From the NCBI GenBank assembly GCA_029207755.1, contig JARCOQ010000026.1, positions 1,919,001 to 1,983,000 of the forward strand: a stretch of 64,000 bases of DNA, in the 5' to 3' direction. A program made the translations under genes and the position numbers. Positions 12,324-23,946 of the stretch are shown here, one piece after another; the first letter of the stretch is position 1, and the number at the start of each line of letters is the position of its first letter. Below the pieces are notes generated by a model. That model was not told the origin of the DNA, made no database searches, and worked only from the letters and a program-made list of their open reading frames with translations. The DNA comes from Chamaea fasciata. Taxonomy: Eukaryota > Chordata > Aves > Passeriformes > Sylviidae.

Positions 12324-13551
12324 TTACTCTTCTTTCTGCTCCGTTGTGGGCTCCGACCCCGCGCTTTTCGAGGGCTCCTCGGGTTTGGCTGTGTCTCCGT
12401 GGCTCTCCCCTCCCTGCTGTTGCTTCTCCTCCTCCTCCTCCTCCTCCCGCTTCCCCGCGGCTTCTCCTCCATCCTTGGGCTCAGCCCCTTGGCCGCCCTC
12501 GCCGGGGCCGCCCTGCTGCTCCTCCTCCTCCTCCTCGGGGGGGGCCGAAGGCTGCAGCCCCCCCGGCGGGCTCTGCTCGCCCCTGCCCTGCTCCTCGGTG
12601 GGCGAGGAGCCGGAGGAGTCCCCGGCTTCCTTCTTGTTCTTGCGGAAGGAGATGCCGCTCAGCTTGAAGGATTTCTTGAACGAGAACTTCTTCTTCTTCT
12701 TGGGGGCGTCCTTCGGGGGGGCAGCGGCTCCTTCGGGTTTGGGGTCGCCGCCGTCGGTGGGGGCGGCCGGGGCGGGCTCGATGGTGTCCGCGCCGCCCGC
12801 CTCGCCCTCGCTCTCCTCCTTGGGGGGTTCCGCCGAGCCGTTCCCGTTCTGGGGGGTCACCTCGACCCCCGCTTTGGGCGTCATGTCCCCGTTGTAGATC
12901 ACATGGCCGTTCTCCTGCGGGGGGACAGCGCGTCAGGCGGCGCCGGGAGCCCCGCGCCCCCCTCCCCAAAAGAAGAAACCCTCCGAACGGGGGGCACCGA
13001 GCACCGGGGTGGGGAAAGGGGAGCGGGGATGGGGGGCACCGCGGCGGGGGGGTGGCAGCCGGTGGGAACGGGGAGCAGCGGGCACTGAGCGCGGCTTCCC
13101 CCGAGGGAAAGGGGGCACCGGGGCGGTACCGAGGCACGAAAAGGGGATGCAGCGCGGCGGGGTGGGGGTCTCACGGGGGGGATACGCTCGGTGCGAGGGG
13201 GGGGGGGGGCCCAGCTGGCCACCACCGGGCGGCGCCCGCGCTCCACTCCCGGTACCGGGGCGCGGCGGCGGACGGGACCCGCCCGGTGCCGGGGGAAAGC
13301 CCGAGGCGCGGCGCGGGCGGGGCCGCATCTCCCGGTACCGACGGGGCAGGAGAATCCCCCCGGGGCAGGAACGCTCCCCCGGGGCTCCACCACCGCGCCC
13401 TCCCCGCCTCGCCTTTGTTCGCGCCGCCGCCCGCCCCGGCGGGGCGCACGGTGCCCCCCGGTTCCCCCCGGTTCCCCCCGGTACCCACCTGCCCGTTGGC
13501 CTTGGCGGTGTCGGGCTCTCCGCCCGCCGCCTTGGAGCCCTGGCTGCCCAT
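12324..13551 (-). CDS. MARCKSL1: MARCKS-like protein 1 (MacMARCKS/MRP)
   Basis: Membrane-associated PKC substrate that binds calmodulin, acidic phospholipids and actin. Two exons: 13551-13489 (21 codons) and 12914-12324, joined in phase 0 with GT/AG sites; 217 residues against about 195 in human. The N-terminus MGSQGSKAAG carries the glycine-2 N-myristoylation signal. ANGQ-ENGHV spans the splice junction as in the human protein. The basic effector domain KKKKKFSFKKSFKLSGISF (about residues 93-111, continuing RKNKKE) has the PKC serines and the hydrophobic Phe residues. The rest is acidic, Ala/Pro/Glu-rich low complexity with Glu runs coded by GAG triplets, ending TTEQKEE. The start is fixed by the myristoylation motif. 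It is convergent with HDAC1, as in human. The effector domain has Ser where human MARCKSL1 has Pro, from memory. Confidence 0.95.
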
Positions 13552-13860
13552 GGTGCGGCACTTGGGGAGGTGCCGGCCCCGCCGCGGCGGCTGCGCTGGG
13601 CGGGAGTGGGGCGAGCCCCCCGCCGGCCGCTGATAAGGCGAGGGGCGGGGGCGGGACGGTGCCGAGCCCGCCCCGGGGGCGGGGGGAGCGCGGTGGAGCC
13701 ACCGCCCCGCCGGTACCGGGGGGTTCTGGCGGCCGCCGGGCCCCCTCCCCGCCTGGGCGCCCGCCAAGGGTCGGGGCAGCCGAGGTGGGGTCGGGTGGGG
13801 GGAGACGGTGGGGGGACCCCCTTGCCTGGGTGGGGGGCACCCCCTTCTCTGGGTGGGGTC
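12900..13860. promoter_or_regulatory. MARCKSL1: CpG-island promoter and intron 1 of MARCKSL1
   Basis: Very GC- and CpG-rich sequence (many cggcg/gccgcg) covering exon 1, the intron and the 5' flank. No TATA box was seen within 150 bp upstream of the ATG. The exact transcription start cannot be read. Confidence 0.6.
13447..13481 (-). other. Candidate G-quadruplex at the MARCKSL1 5' splice site
   Basis: On the minus strand, immediately after the donor gtgggtacc, there are four G-runs of five to six separated by AACC or similar. They derive from four CCCCCC runs at 13453-13480 on the plus strand. Confidence 0.5.
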
Positions 13861-13881
13861 TCACGGCAGCTCCATCTACCT

Positions 13882-14160
13882 GGGGTGCTGCTCACCCATC
13901 CCTGACAGTTTTGGGGCGTCCCTGTCCCCAACCCCATCACCCCGGGGTGCTGCTCACCCATCCCTGACAGTTTTGGGGCGTCCCTGCCCCCAACCCCATC
14001 ACCCCGGGGTGCTGCTCACCCATCCCTGACAGTTTTGGGGCGTCCCTGCCCCCAACCCCATCACCCCGGGGTGCTGCTCACCCATCCCTGACAGTTTTGG
14101 GGCGTCCCTGTCCCCAACCCCATCACCCCGGGGTGCTGCTCACCCATCCCTGACACCCTC
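13882..14160. repeat. 62-bp minisatellite, about 4.5 copies
   Basis: Units start with ggggtgctgctcacccatcc at 13882, 13944, 14006, 14068 and 14130, a constant 62-bp period. Divergence is very low (T/C changes only), so it is recent. A degenerate, related CCCC/TGTCACC-rich tail runs to about 14480. Confidence 0.92.
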
Positions 14161-14452
14161 AGGGTGCTGCTGCCCCCCAGCCCCAGCACCCCTGGGTGCC
14201 CCTGTCCCTGTCACCAACACCCCTGCAGTGCCGGTGCCCCCAGCCCTGTCACTCTTGGGGGGCTGCTCACCCCACCCCTGTCACCCCTGCCAGGGTCCCC
14301 TGGTGTCACTCGGGCCTTTCCTGTCCCCCCCAGGGCTGTCCTGGTGCAGGTGGCCTCAGTCCTGTCACCCCAGGGTGTCTCATCCCGGGGTTTTGCTCGT
14401 TCCAGGGTCCTGCTCATCCCAGCCCCATCATTCCTGGGGTGTCCTGCTGTGG

Positions 14453-14570
14453 GGACAGGACAGGCTCTGTCACACGTGTCACAGCCCGGCTCCCTGGCAC
14501 ACGCTCAGGGTGGTTTTTCCCCTCTGGGTGCTCCTCCTCTCTGATTTCCCAGAAAAGGAGAACTGAGGAG
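14453..14570. repeat. Dispersed duplicate, copy A
   Basis: Contains acaggacaggctctgtcaca, cagcccggctccc and ctcctctctgatttcccag. It matches a second copy at 16008-16142 in the same order and orientation. Confidence 0.75.
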
Positions 14571-14635
14571 AAAGGAAAATGGGACTAAACTGATGGATTG
14601 CTGCTGCTGGCGAGGGGCCTGGAGCACTCCTGCCA

Positions 14636-14712
14636 GGGATTCCAGGGATCCAGGGATTCCAGGGATCCAGGGATCCCAGGGATCCAGGGATTCCAGGGCT
14701 CCAGGGATCCAG
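14636..14712. repeat. Short tandem repeat (ATCCAGGG/ATTCCAGGG)n
   Basis: Eight- to nine-base units alternating between gggatccagg and gggattccag. Confidence 0.85.
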
Positions 14713-16007
14713 CAGTGCCAGTGGGGATTCACCCCCTGCACTGAGGGCTCCTAAAATCCCTTCTGCCCCAGCCCACCACCAACATTCCTCCAGGACAACT
14801 CCCAGCACCATCTCCCGAGCTCTGGACTTTTCCCAGGCATCCTGCTCCCACCAGAGCTGCTCCAGAGCCGCCGCGGGGCACAGAACCCGCCGTCCCCAGC
14901 ACGAGCCGTGCACGGAGCCCAGCAGCCTCCAAGGCCAGCCTCGGAGGGGAAAACAATGTCCCGCTGTGTGAGCTGCACCAACAAGGTCATGTTTTGTCTC
15001 CGGCCTCCCTCTCCCTCCCCCCCGGCACATCAGCTCACCCCCATCGGAGCGAAATTGCTGTTAATTAAAACAGGCGGCATCCTCCTGATTGACTTTTGGG
15101 TGCCAGTTGATAAAAAGCCCTTGGCCGGCTGCCGGGCCGGCCGGGAGGGCCGCAGTGTCCACGGGACACGGGCAGGGTGTTCCCTGCTGGGAACAGCGCT
15201 GCCAGCCAGGGTTTGGATGGGTTTGGGATGAGCAAAAGCCCAGGAGAGGGTGGAATTGTGGACACACGGTGTTTGTTCGCAGTCCCAACTCCAGGCTGGG
15301 GAGGAAATCCGTGCCTGGGGAGCCCTTCCTGGTGTCCCAGCCTTGGGAAACATCCCTGTCAGATCCACACCTCTCACCTGCTGGCAGCGATGTCCAGCCT
15401 TTGCGCTGGAGGTCGTTTCATCCTGGCTTTTCTCTTCGGGAATGCAAACAGGCCTTGTGCTGCTGTGCCGTCCCATCCATCCCATCCATCCCATCCCATT
15501 CCCACTCCTGGGGGGCTCTGGGGGTGCTGGTGACAGCCCCACCGTGGCTCTGGCTCTCGGGTTGGGGACACTGACACGTCCCCTGTGGAACGGGCGCTTG
15601 TGGGGAGGGGTTTCCTTGGACTTTAGGGGATTTATGGGGCTGGGGCCAGGCCTGGGGTCATGGGGACCTCAATCCTTTGCCAGGTTCTGCCAGAGGGGAC
15701 GAAGACTTCCATCTCTGTCCCAGAGCAGCAGGATGTGGATGTGATGTGTAAAGGGCAAGGACAAGGAGCAGATCTGGGGGGTGGCAGTGTCAGCCCCCCC
15801 AGCACGCCAGACCCCCCTGGCAGGAGTTTTCCCAGCAGTTTCCCTCTCCCAGGAATCCCCGTGTGTCCCTGCCCGTCCCGGCTCTCCCTGCAGCGCTGCG
15901 TGAGGGTTGCAGTTATAAATAACCCCATTCCCCGCGGACCCTCCTCTTCCTCGGCGTCCCTGTCCTTCCCTGCTCCTTCCCGGCCCGGGTCCTCTGCCTC
16001 TGGGGGG

Positions 16008-16142
16008 ACAGGACAGGCTCTGGGGACAGGACAGGCTCTGTCACACGTGTCCCAGCCCGGCTCCCCGCCTTGCTGACCACCCTGTCACACACTCGGAGAG
16101 GTTTTCTCCCCTCTGTGTGTTCCTCCTCTCTGATTTCCCAGA
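16008..16142. repeat. Dispersed duplicate, copy B
   Basis: Second copy of the 14453-14570 segment, about 1.55 kb away, direct orientation, with about 15 extra bases in the middle. Confidence 0.75.
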
Positions 16143-16249
16143 AATTCCTCCTCGTCCCTCTGGAGCGGCCCCGCAGCTCCGTGGGGTGACCCCGGCTGTC
16201 CCCAGGCCACATCCACGGCCGCTTTTTCCAGCTCCCGGCTTTTCCTCCC

Positions 16250-16277
16250 CACACACACACACACACACACACACACC
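16250..16277. repeat. (AC)n microsatellite
   Basis: About 14 uninterrupted AC dinucleotides. Confidence 0.95.
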
Positions 16278-16919
16278 CCGAGTGTGGCCGTGGTGACACC
16301 AGGGTGGAGGACAGGGACCTGCAGAAACCAGCGATCCGTGAATTCCCAAACGCCATCCCCCAAAAAATTTTCCCGGTGGAAACCAGCCCGGTGGTGGATC
16401 CCATCCGTGCCCCGCTGCCTCCTCCACCGCGGGCAGGGAATTCTCCGGCTCCCCCGGGAGCTCCGGCAGGGGCAGGAATTTGCGGGATCCCCGCAGACGG
16501 GCAGATTACGCTCTGGCCGCTCCTCCAGCAGATGGACGGGCAGACAAATCTCTGCCGCTGCTGCCCGCCAGGGCCGGGGGGACGCCAGATCCTGGCGGAT
16601 GTTGTTTTTCCACTTTCCAGACCTACTTAAACTGCGGCTGATTATTAATTTATTGGGTGTTAAAGCGCCGGGAGGCTGCAGGGCAGAGCGGGGAGCTCAG
16701 CCCCGGCACCGCCCCGGGCTGGAGAGGGGCAGGAGGGACCGTCCCCAACCCCTGTCCCCAACCCCTGGTCCTGCCCCGCATTCCCCTGGCCCTTAACCAG
16801 GAATTACGGCAATTATTTATTCATGGACCAGGATCATCCGCTCCGGGATGAGTTTAAAGAGGCCCAGCCAAGGCGACCAACAGAGGCGGGAATAAAACCA
16901 GAGGGATTTCCACATCGAT

Positions 16920-16929
16920 TTATAAATAG
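16920..16929 (+). promoter_or_regulatory. MEF2-type site TTATAAATAG
   Basis: Exact match to the YTAWWWWTAR consensus, followed by an AT-rich island (ggaattaactaattag) that also carries a homeodomain-like TAATTAG, set in GC-rich DNA. A match to a short consensus only; activity is unproven. Confidence 0.3.
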
Positions 16930-16994
16930 CGAGGGAATTAACTAATTAGATCTCTCCGGGGAGAGAATTCCAGCAGGGAGAGCGTGGGCTTGGG

Positions 16995-17042
16995 CTGGAT
17001 GGATGGATGGATGGATGGATGGATGGATGGATGGATGGATGG
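16995..17042. repeat. (GGAT)n tetranucleotide microsatellite
   Basis: About 11 perfect TGGA/GGAT units. Confidence 0.95.
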
Positions 17043-19715
17043 GTGGGGAAGGATTCTGTCACCACGGCAGGGGTGGGGACAGCCCTTAGGGACTGCCCAG
17101 AGCTGCTTTAGGGTTCGGGGGCTGCAGCAGGACATGGATGCTCACCTGGGGATGCTCTGGATGCTCATCCCACGGGATTCAGGGTGAGGGGACCGACCTT
17201 CCCCAGCTGCAGCAGCAAAATCCTCCATGCTGGGGGATTCCCGGCGGGAGCAAGGCCCAGCAGGAGGAGCAGGGGATGTCTCCTCTCCACCAGGCAGCAG
17301 TTGGGCACAGCTCGTGCTCGGTGACCTCTGACATTCACCGGGGAAAATCCTCCGGGGCCAAGCGAGGCTCTCCCGGGAATGTCACAGGCCCCGGCAGCAG
17401 TGTCCCCAAATCCTTCCTGCCCCGGGCAGGGCTCCAGCCCGGGAGGCCGTGGCAGGGCTCTGACTTCCCCTAGAAACACATGAAAGGGCCCCTTCTTGTG
17501 TTTGCCAGAGCCCCGTCGTTTTTTGGTTGTGAAGATCCCATGGCAACCGGCGCCTCCTGCCACTGCACTTCTGCTCTTTCTGGGCTCGGCCTCTGCCCTC
17601 CTGCGGGATCATCCCGCGGGATCTGCCCCAGGCCTGCGCCTTCCCCCGCCCAGCACGCCCCAGGGGAATCTCCTCATCATGGAGCCCACCTGCCCTTCCT
17701 CAGGGTCAGCACTTGGGGTGTCTGCAAACACAGCCAGGCCCCAAACCCCCCCAGCCTCGTCCTGTGCAGCCCCAGGGTGACCATGGGGACACTGGTGGGG
17801 TGTGACAGTCCCCGGGGACACGGTCCCGGGGCAGGTTTGGCATTTTGGGGATGAACACTCCCACAGGACCTTTCCCAGCCTTGTGGGATCCCTCCTGGCA
17901 GAACAGGAACCCCCAGAACACCCCGGCCCGGGCATCCCGCTCATCCCACACCCCTTATCTCCCCGTACCCCGGCCTCAGGCTGCGTCCCAGGCTGATAAG
18001 GCACTGCCTGACCCTGGGCACTGTGAGAGCAGGACGGCTGCCGGGGGCAGAATCCCGGGAATGCCGCGTCCAGCCGGGTGGGGCCACCCCGGCCTCAGCT
18101 CCCCCGACCTGGGCAGGGTCCCCCAGCGCCGGGGGCCGAGCAGGGACAGCTCCCAGAGCATCCTTCCTGGCCCAGAGGGAAGTTTATACTGGGAACAAAA
18201 GCCAGGCCGGCTCCAAGTGCAGCTTTTCCCGTGCTGCTTCCTGGCTCCCGCACGCCACGGCCGGGCCGGGAGGGACGGGGGGTGTGTGTGTGCGTGTGTG
18301 ATTTGGGATCCCAAAATCCCACCCGACGGGCGGGAATCATTCCCGTCACTCCAGACCTTTGTCCCAACCTCTCTCGGACCCCCTGGAAGGGGCTCTGGGG
18401 GTTCCCCTGCTCCAGCCGGGCTTCCTCAGCCCTCGGAGCATCTCCGGGCTCTCTCCAGGATCCCGGGGCTGCAGGTGCGGTCTCACCTGAGCAGGGCACG
18501 CAGGGACACGACCTCCCACCCCGGAGCTCCGGGCCCCCTTTTGGCCGCGTCCCCCGGGGCTCGGGGCAGGGCAGCGGGGCCGGGCCGCTGCGGGGCCGCG
18601 CTGCCTCCCCCGGGGGAGCAGCGGGATGTGAAGGGCCCCTTTTCTCCCGGAGACTCAATGTGGCTTTTTGTTGCTCTGCCGGGGCTGATAGCGCCGAGCG
18701 GGGACGGACAATACGTGCCATTGTTCCCTCCTCAGCAACATCTGACGGGCCCGGGCGCGGAGAAGAGGCCAGTGTGTGTGCCCGGGCCGAGGGGGGAAGG
18801 GACCCGCGCGGACGGACAGACGGCTGGGAAGACACAGGGACACCCAGAGCAGCCGTGGATGTCGCGATAGGCACGGCCGGGAGGATGCTGAGCTCCCCCG
18901 AGGGTGTAAAATCACCTCGTTTCGGGTCGGAAGGGAGCTCCAAGGGAGTTTTGGGTGATGGGGGTGTTGTTTGCGGTACCCCCAAGAGCGTGGAAAAACA
19001 GCCCAGCTCCCCGCCCCGCTCGTCCTGATGGAATATTAATTATAGAAAAGCTCATTAGGAGCCTGCCGGTGTCAACACCGCCGACGCTCGCATCGCTGAT
19101 CCCTCTCCCCCAGGTCCCGGCTGGTTTTTTGGGGTGCCTGAACCGCCGGGAAATCCAGGGAAAAAAACCTCTCCCCAAAAAAACCTCACCGGGGTGGGGT
19201 GGGGAGCAGAAGCCGGCGGGGGAATCCCGGCGGTGCCGGGGCTGCTCTGCGAATTCCCGTCAGAAATCCCCTCCTTGCCTCTATCCCGGGCTGCCCCCGG
19301 CCGGGATTGCCTCACCGCCAGCACCAGAATTCCCCCTCGGGGCAAACCCCCGAGTGTCCCCAGGGTCGCCGGGGCACGGACACCCCGGGGGTGGCTCCGG
19401 GGGGATTGCGGTATTTTGGGGAGCCCCTCGCCCTCCCTCCCCGGGCATTCCAGCATTCCCGAATCTTCTCGGGGGCCGGCGGGATGGGGGCACGGGGGGG
19501 TTTCGGACCCTCCGGAGCCAGCCGCTGTTCCCACCGCCCCTCACTCCTGCGCGGCTCTCGGGGGGATCCCCGCTGGAAAGGGGCTCGGCAGCCCCCCACA
19601 TCCCACCCCCGGCAGGGTCTCCGGGCGGGTTTGGGGTCTGGGGGGGCAGCGGGGCCGTCCCCGCCCCCACGGCTCGCTGGGATGGCGGATGCGGCTGGGC
19701 CAGGCTTGCATGGCC

Positions 19716-19729
19716 GTAACCATGGCAAC
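19716..19729. promoter_or_regulatory. Perfect palindromic RFX X-box
   Basis: GTAACCATGGCAAC matches the X-box consensus GTNRCC-(0-3)-RGYAAC at every defined base. It sits directly before a G-run cluster. Confidence 0.5.
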
Positions 19730-19736
19730 GGCGGCG

Positions 19737-19842
19737 CGGGGGGATGCGGGGGGAGCGGGGGGATCGGGGAGGACCGGGGGGAACCGGGGGGGACTGGGGG
19801 GAACTGGGGGGGACCGGGCGGGACCCGGTGGGGAGCGGGGCT
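19737..19842 (+). other. G-run cluster, G-quadruplex-prone
   Basis: About a dozen runs of four to seven G separated by one to five bases, in GGGGGGAACC/GGGGGGACT-like units. Confidence 0.5.
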
Positions 19843-20159
19843 GCAGCGCTGCCATCGCCCCCAGGGCCGGCTTGGCCGCGTCTGGGGTCACCCCACATCT
19901 GGATTTGCACGCATCTGGCTTTTCCCACATCTGGCTTCTCCCTAGTCTGGCTTCATCCCACCTCTGCCACCACCCCAAACCCGCCGTCACCCCTCTCCTG
20001 TGTCCCCCCAGCTCTGGGCTCCCCCCGGGCGGGTCCCCTCACCCCGCAGCGGCCGCGCACGGGGCTCTGCTCCCTCCCCGCGGGGTTTTGGGGGTGCAGC
20101 ACCCCGGGAGGGCCGGGCAGGGCGGGGAGGGGGGGACATGAAAACCCGCCGCTGTTTGT

Positions 20160-20167
20160 TTTGGCGC
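20160..20167 (+). promoter_or_regulatory. E2F-type site TTTGGCGC
   Basis: Exact TTTSSCGC match inside a CpG-dense segment. No transcript is evident nearby. Confidence 0.25.
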
Positions 20168-21774
20168 GGCCGAAGCGTTAACTTTGAACGGCGGCCGTTT
20201 CTCCTCTCCCTCCCCTCCCCTCCCCGTCCCTCCGGGGCTCTGAACCTCGGGGTGCCGCCGCCCCGCCCCCCCTCAGCACCACGGGGGGGGCTGCAGAGAC
20301 CCCCCCCAAAATCTCTGTTGGCCGGGAACAGGGCGGGCACCGCGCTGGGAGCATCCCGCTCCTTCCAGCCGCGCTGGGGACACTGAGGAGACACTCAGGG
20401 GACGCTCAGGGGACACTCGGTGGCCGTGCCAGGCTGGTGCTGCCCACCTGCCCGCCCCTCCGGCCGGCCCAGCCCCCGCAGCCGCCGGCCCGGCCGCGTT
20501 TGGCAGCTCGGCGGCTCAGCTGGAGAGAAGCCTCGCGGCGCTGGAGTGACCCACTAACCTTCTTCTCCTGAAAAATGCATGAAATGCAGGCAGCTGCCGC
20601 GGGGAGCCGCGCACGCGGCGGGGCGGGGGGCTCGGCCGGGCGCCGGGGCAGCTCGGGTGGGCACGGGGAGGGAGGGGACGCGCTCATCTGGCTGCCAAAA
20701 ATCCGGGGGAGTTGGGGGATGTTTTTCAATAGAGGAGCATCGCCAGCCCCTGGAGAGGGGGGTGTGGGAAGGCTGTGGCGGAGCGAAATCCTCTGGATTC
20801 ACACGGAATCCTCTGGATTCACACGGAATCCATTTGGAATGATGTCAGGAGGGAGCTGCTGGCCCGGCGCTGCCCGTGGAGTCCAAGGCCACCCCTCACT
20901 GAGTCACCCCCGCTCCTCTCGGTGTCACCCCGGTGTCACCCCGGTGTCACCCCGGTGACAGGGCCGGGCGGGAGGGAGCAGCCTCGCCCCGGCGCTGCCA
21001 TCGCACAGCCCTGACCTGGTTTCTCTGCAGCTCCTCCACGCCTTTAATACACCCCGAGCAGATGGCAGCGAGCCGGGGGGGGCGGGGGGGGGCCCGGGGA
21101 CAGCGAGGGGACGGCGGCTCAGCCCCACCGAGGGACACAGACCCCGTCCCCGAGCACCCCGCGTCCCCTCGGGGTTAACAGCTCCCGTGGTGGGCTGCCG
21201 ATTGAATTTCCGTCTCGTTTGCACGGCTGATTGCGGCTGCAGCACCTCGGTGAAGACGCGGGGATATTTTTAGCTGCTCCGCCGCTCCTCCTGAGCCGCC
21301 CCCGGGGCAGCCCCCGGGCGGTGTCCGACCCCCGAGTCCCCTCGGAGGGGGACACACGCCCGCCGCCTTCCGTGGGAAGAGAGGAGGATTCGCAGGATTG
21401 AAGGTTCGCCTTTTGTTCCTGCGGTCACGGCCCCGCCTGGGGAAGGAGAAACAAGCCCAGGAGACAAGAGCGGCACAAGCTGGATGGAGTAAACACGGGC
21501 GCTGCTCCATCCCTGCCCGAGAGGAGCTCGCTCCTTGCCTGGATCCGCCTTTCCCATCCTTTTCCCTCCGAAATTCCCAGCCTGGCCACCGCTGTGCTGC
21601 CGTCACCCGAGGGAGGGAGGAAATCACAGCCCCAGGGGGGGTTCCGAGGTTTTTTGGAAATCCCTGGGGCTTCCTGCGGGGTCTCAGCCCCGGCTCAGCG
21701 GGGCAGGGCCGGGAGCGTGTCCCCCCAGCCCGGCCCTGTCACCCCAGAGCCACCAGCGCTTCCCACTCCCCGCG

Positions 21775-21830
21775 GCTAATTAACAGAAATTGACACTGAC
21801 TAATTAACCGTCCCGCCTCATTAGAGCCCG
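21775..21830. promoter_or_regulatory. Homeodomain-like AT island
   Basis: GCTAATTAACAG and GACTAATTAACCG, two TAATTA cores about 25 bp apart, then CTCATTAGAG, in otherwise GC-rich DNA. Could be a conserved enhancer; conservation not tested. Confidence 0.25.
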
Positions 21831-23889
21831 GATGCCGCAAACCCGGAGAACAGCAGGCAGCCGAGGCCGGGCTGTCAGCGAGGACGGCCGCGACAGCCAC
21901 CGGCCACCCCTGTCCCCTCCCACAGCGGGAGTGTCCCCACGGCTGTCCCCATCACTATCCCCACGGCTGTCCCCATGGCTGTCCCCACTCCACGGCCCCT
22001 TGCGAGGCTGCCAGCAGCGATAACGGGATTGATCCCTAATCCATTTATTCCTGGCTGGAGCAGAGGGCCCGGCAGCCCGTTCCCCACACCCGCGGGGCAC
22101 CCAGCCCTCCGGGGTGAGAACCCCTCGCTGATTCCGGCCGCGGGGCAGGGAACGACCCCGGGAGGGGCCGGTGGGACACGGGCAGAGCTGCACCCTCGGG
22201 GGAAGGTGACGCCACCGGCAGCAGCAGCGCGGCCTTGGGCGAGCAGCAGGATGAGCAAATCTTGCATCAGCCTGGAAGGGAGATAAGGAGCCCTTCCCAC
22301 CCTCCCGGAGCCGGGAGGGAGCGGCGGGCGGGGGAGGCCTGAGGCAGCGCGGGGGGAAGGTCACCCCAACCGCCGTGACACCCAGCTGGGCCCGGCAGGA
22401 AGGAAAAGGAAAAATTTTCACTTCCCCGTTTGCCCCGGGAAGCCGGTGGGGCCCTCACAGGTCCCGTCGTGCTCCACCTGTGTCACGGCCCCGCGCGTCC
22501 CACCGGGTTTGGGGGGGACACCCTCGGGGCTCGGCGTGGGAACGTCCTGCCCTCAGCGGCACCCCCGGGACTCTCAGCTCCCCAAAAACCGGGCTCTGCA
22601 GGGGGGGTGTGCGTGTCCCGGGGAGCCACCCCCGCCGCGCTGAGCGCTGGGTGACAAACCGGGTCCGCGGTAGATCCCCAAAAGTGATCGGAGCCGGGGA
22701 ACCGCCGCTCCCCGGGGTGAGCCCCGGGGCGGATTTGGCTTTTCCCGCTGAGCTGGAAGGAAACTGCGGGTGGAACCGGGATGGGGGGAACCCACGTGGG
22801 GCTTTGGGGACTTCGAGGAGGGCTCGGGGACAGCGACTGGGGACACGCATGGAGGGCAGGACCTCGGGAAGGACGGATGGTGCCGGGAGAACCGGGAATG
22901 CCGAGCAGGCAGAGCCGGCGGGCAGGAAGCGGGGCCGCGGCAGGAAAGGCAGCCCCGGGCTCCGCGCTGGGCGGAAAAGCAGAGGAAGAGCGGAGGAAAG
23001 GCTCGAGGCCGCGGCGGCGGCGGCGGGAGGAAGGCTGGCCCCGGCCGGGAGCTGGCCCGGGGCACGTTGTCCCCGCGGGGAGGGGACGGGAGCGAAACTC
23101 GCCCGTTCCCGGCAGAAACGGCCCCGGTGGGGCTGCAGGTCCCGGCCTGCCCCGGCCGCACCTCGGCACTCGCGGCCTCGTGGGAGATCCCAGAAGCGGG
23201 GAAGGGGACCCTGGGGACAGCCCTTCGGTGGCCGTGGGGGTGGCACTGTCACCCATGCGGTGTCTGAGCGAGGATTCAGCGCCTCCGGGGCTGCGGGGTG
23301 GGATCGGGGTTTCTCTCCTTCCTCTGGGGTTCTGGGAGGGCTTTTGGGGCTCAGCCTGGGGTGGGGCCACCCCAGAGCCTGACACCCGCCCGGGGGCGGG
23401 CGACATTCCTGACACCGCTCCCCCCTTTCCTCCACAACTTTTTGGGAAATGTCCCAACGCCCTCCCGAGCCTCCATCCTTCCAGCCCGCAGACACCTCCA
23501 GCTCAGATCCCCGGGAATATTCCGCTCCAACGTGTCGCCCGTGGCGGGGCTGTCACCCCGGGCTCCCCAAGCCCGGAGAGGAGCATCCGGAGCTCCGGCT
23601 GTTCGATATTTCGGGAGCGGAGCTGTTGGATATTTCCAGCGGCTGCCGGGGAAAATGGCAGCGGAAGCGGAGGGGGACGAGGGGCGGGAGGCTCCATCTG
23701 TCTGTCCCCGGGCTCGGTGTCACCGTCTGTCCCCGCGGGAGCCCCGGGGTGCTGCGGGCGCTGTCCCCTCTCCCCTGCACCAAATTTGGGGGTCTCAGGT
23801 GATGGGAGAGGCTTTGGGGGTGGCTCGGGGCTCTTTCTCCATCTCTGCGTCCCCATGGCGGGTTCGTTTGAATGAGGAAATGAGGACGC

Positions 23890-23946
23890 GTGTGTAATTG
23901 TTAATGAGCGTGCGCGTGTGCTAATTAAGGGCTCGTAATTACGGCG
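23890..23946. promoter_or_regulatory. Second homeodomain-like AT island
   Basis: GTAATTGTTAATGAG, GCTAATTAAGG and CGTAATTACGG occur within 57 bp, four TAAT-type cores flanked by GC-rich sequence. Confidence 0.25.

Noticed and set aside
13009..13905. Several 200- to 340-codon frames on both strands near MARCKSL1 exon 1
   Set aside because: CpG-rich DNA lacks stop codons; frames overlap and show no domain.
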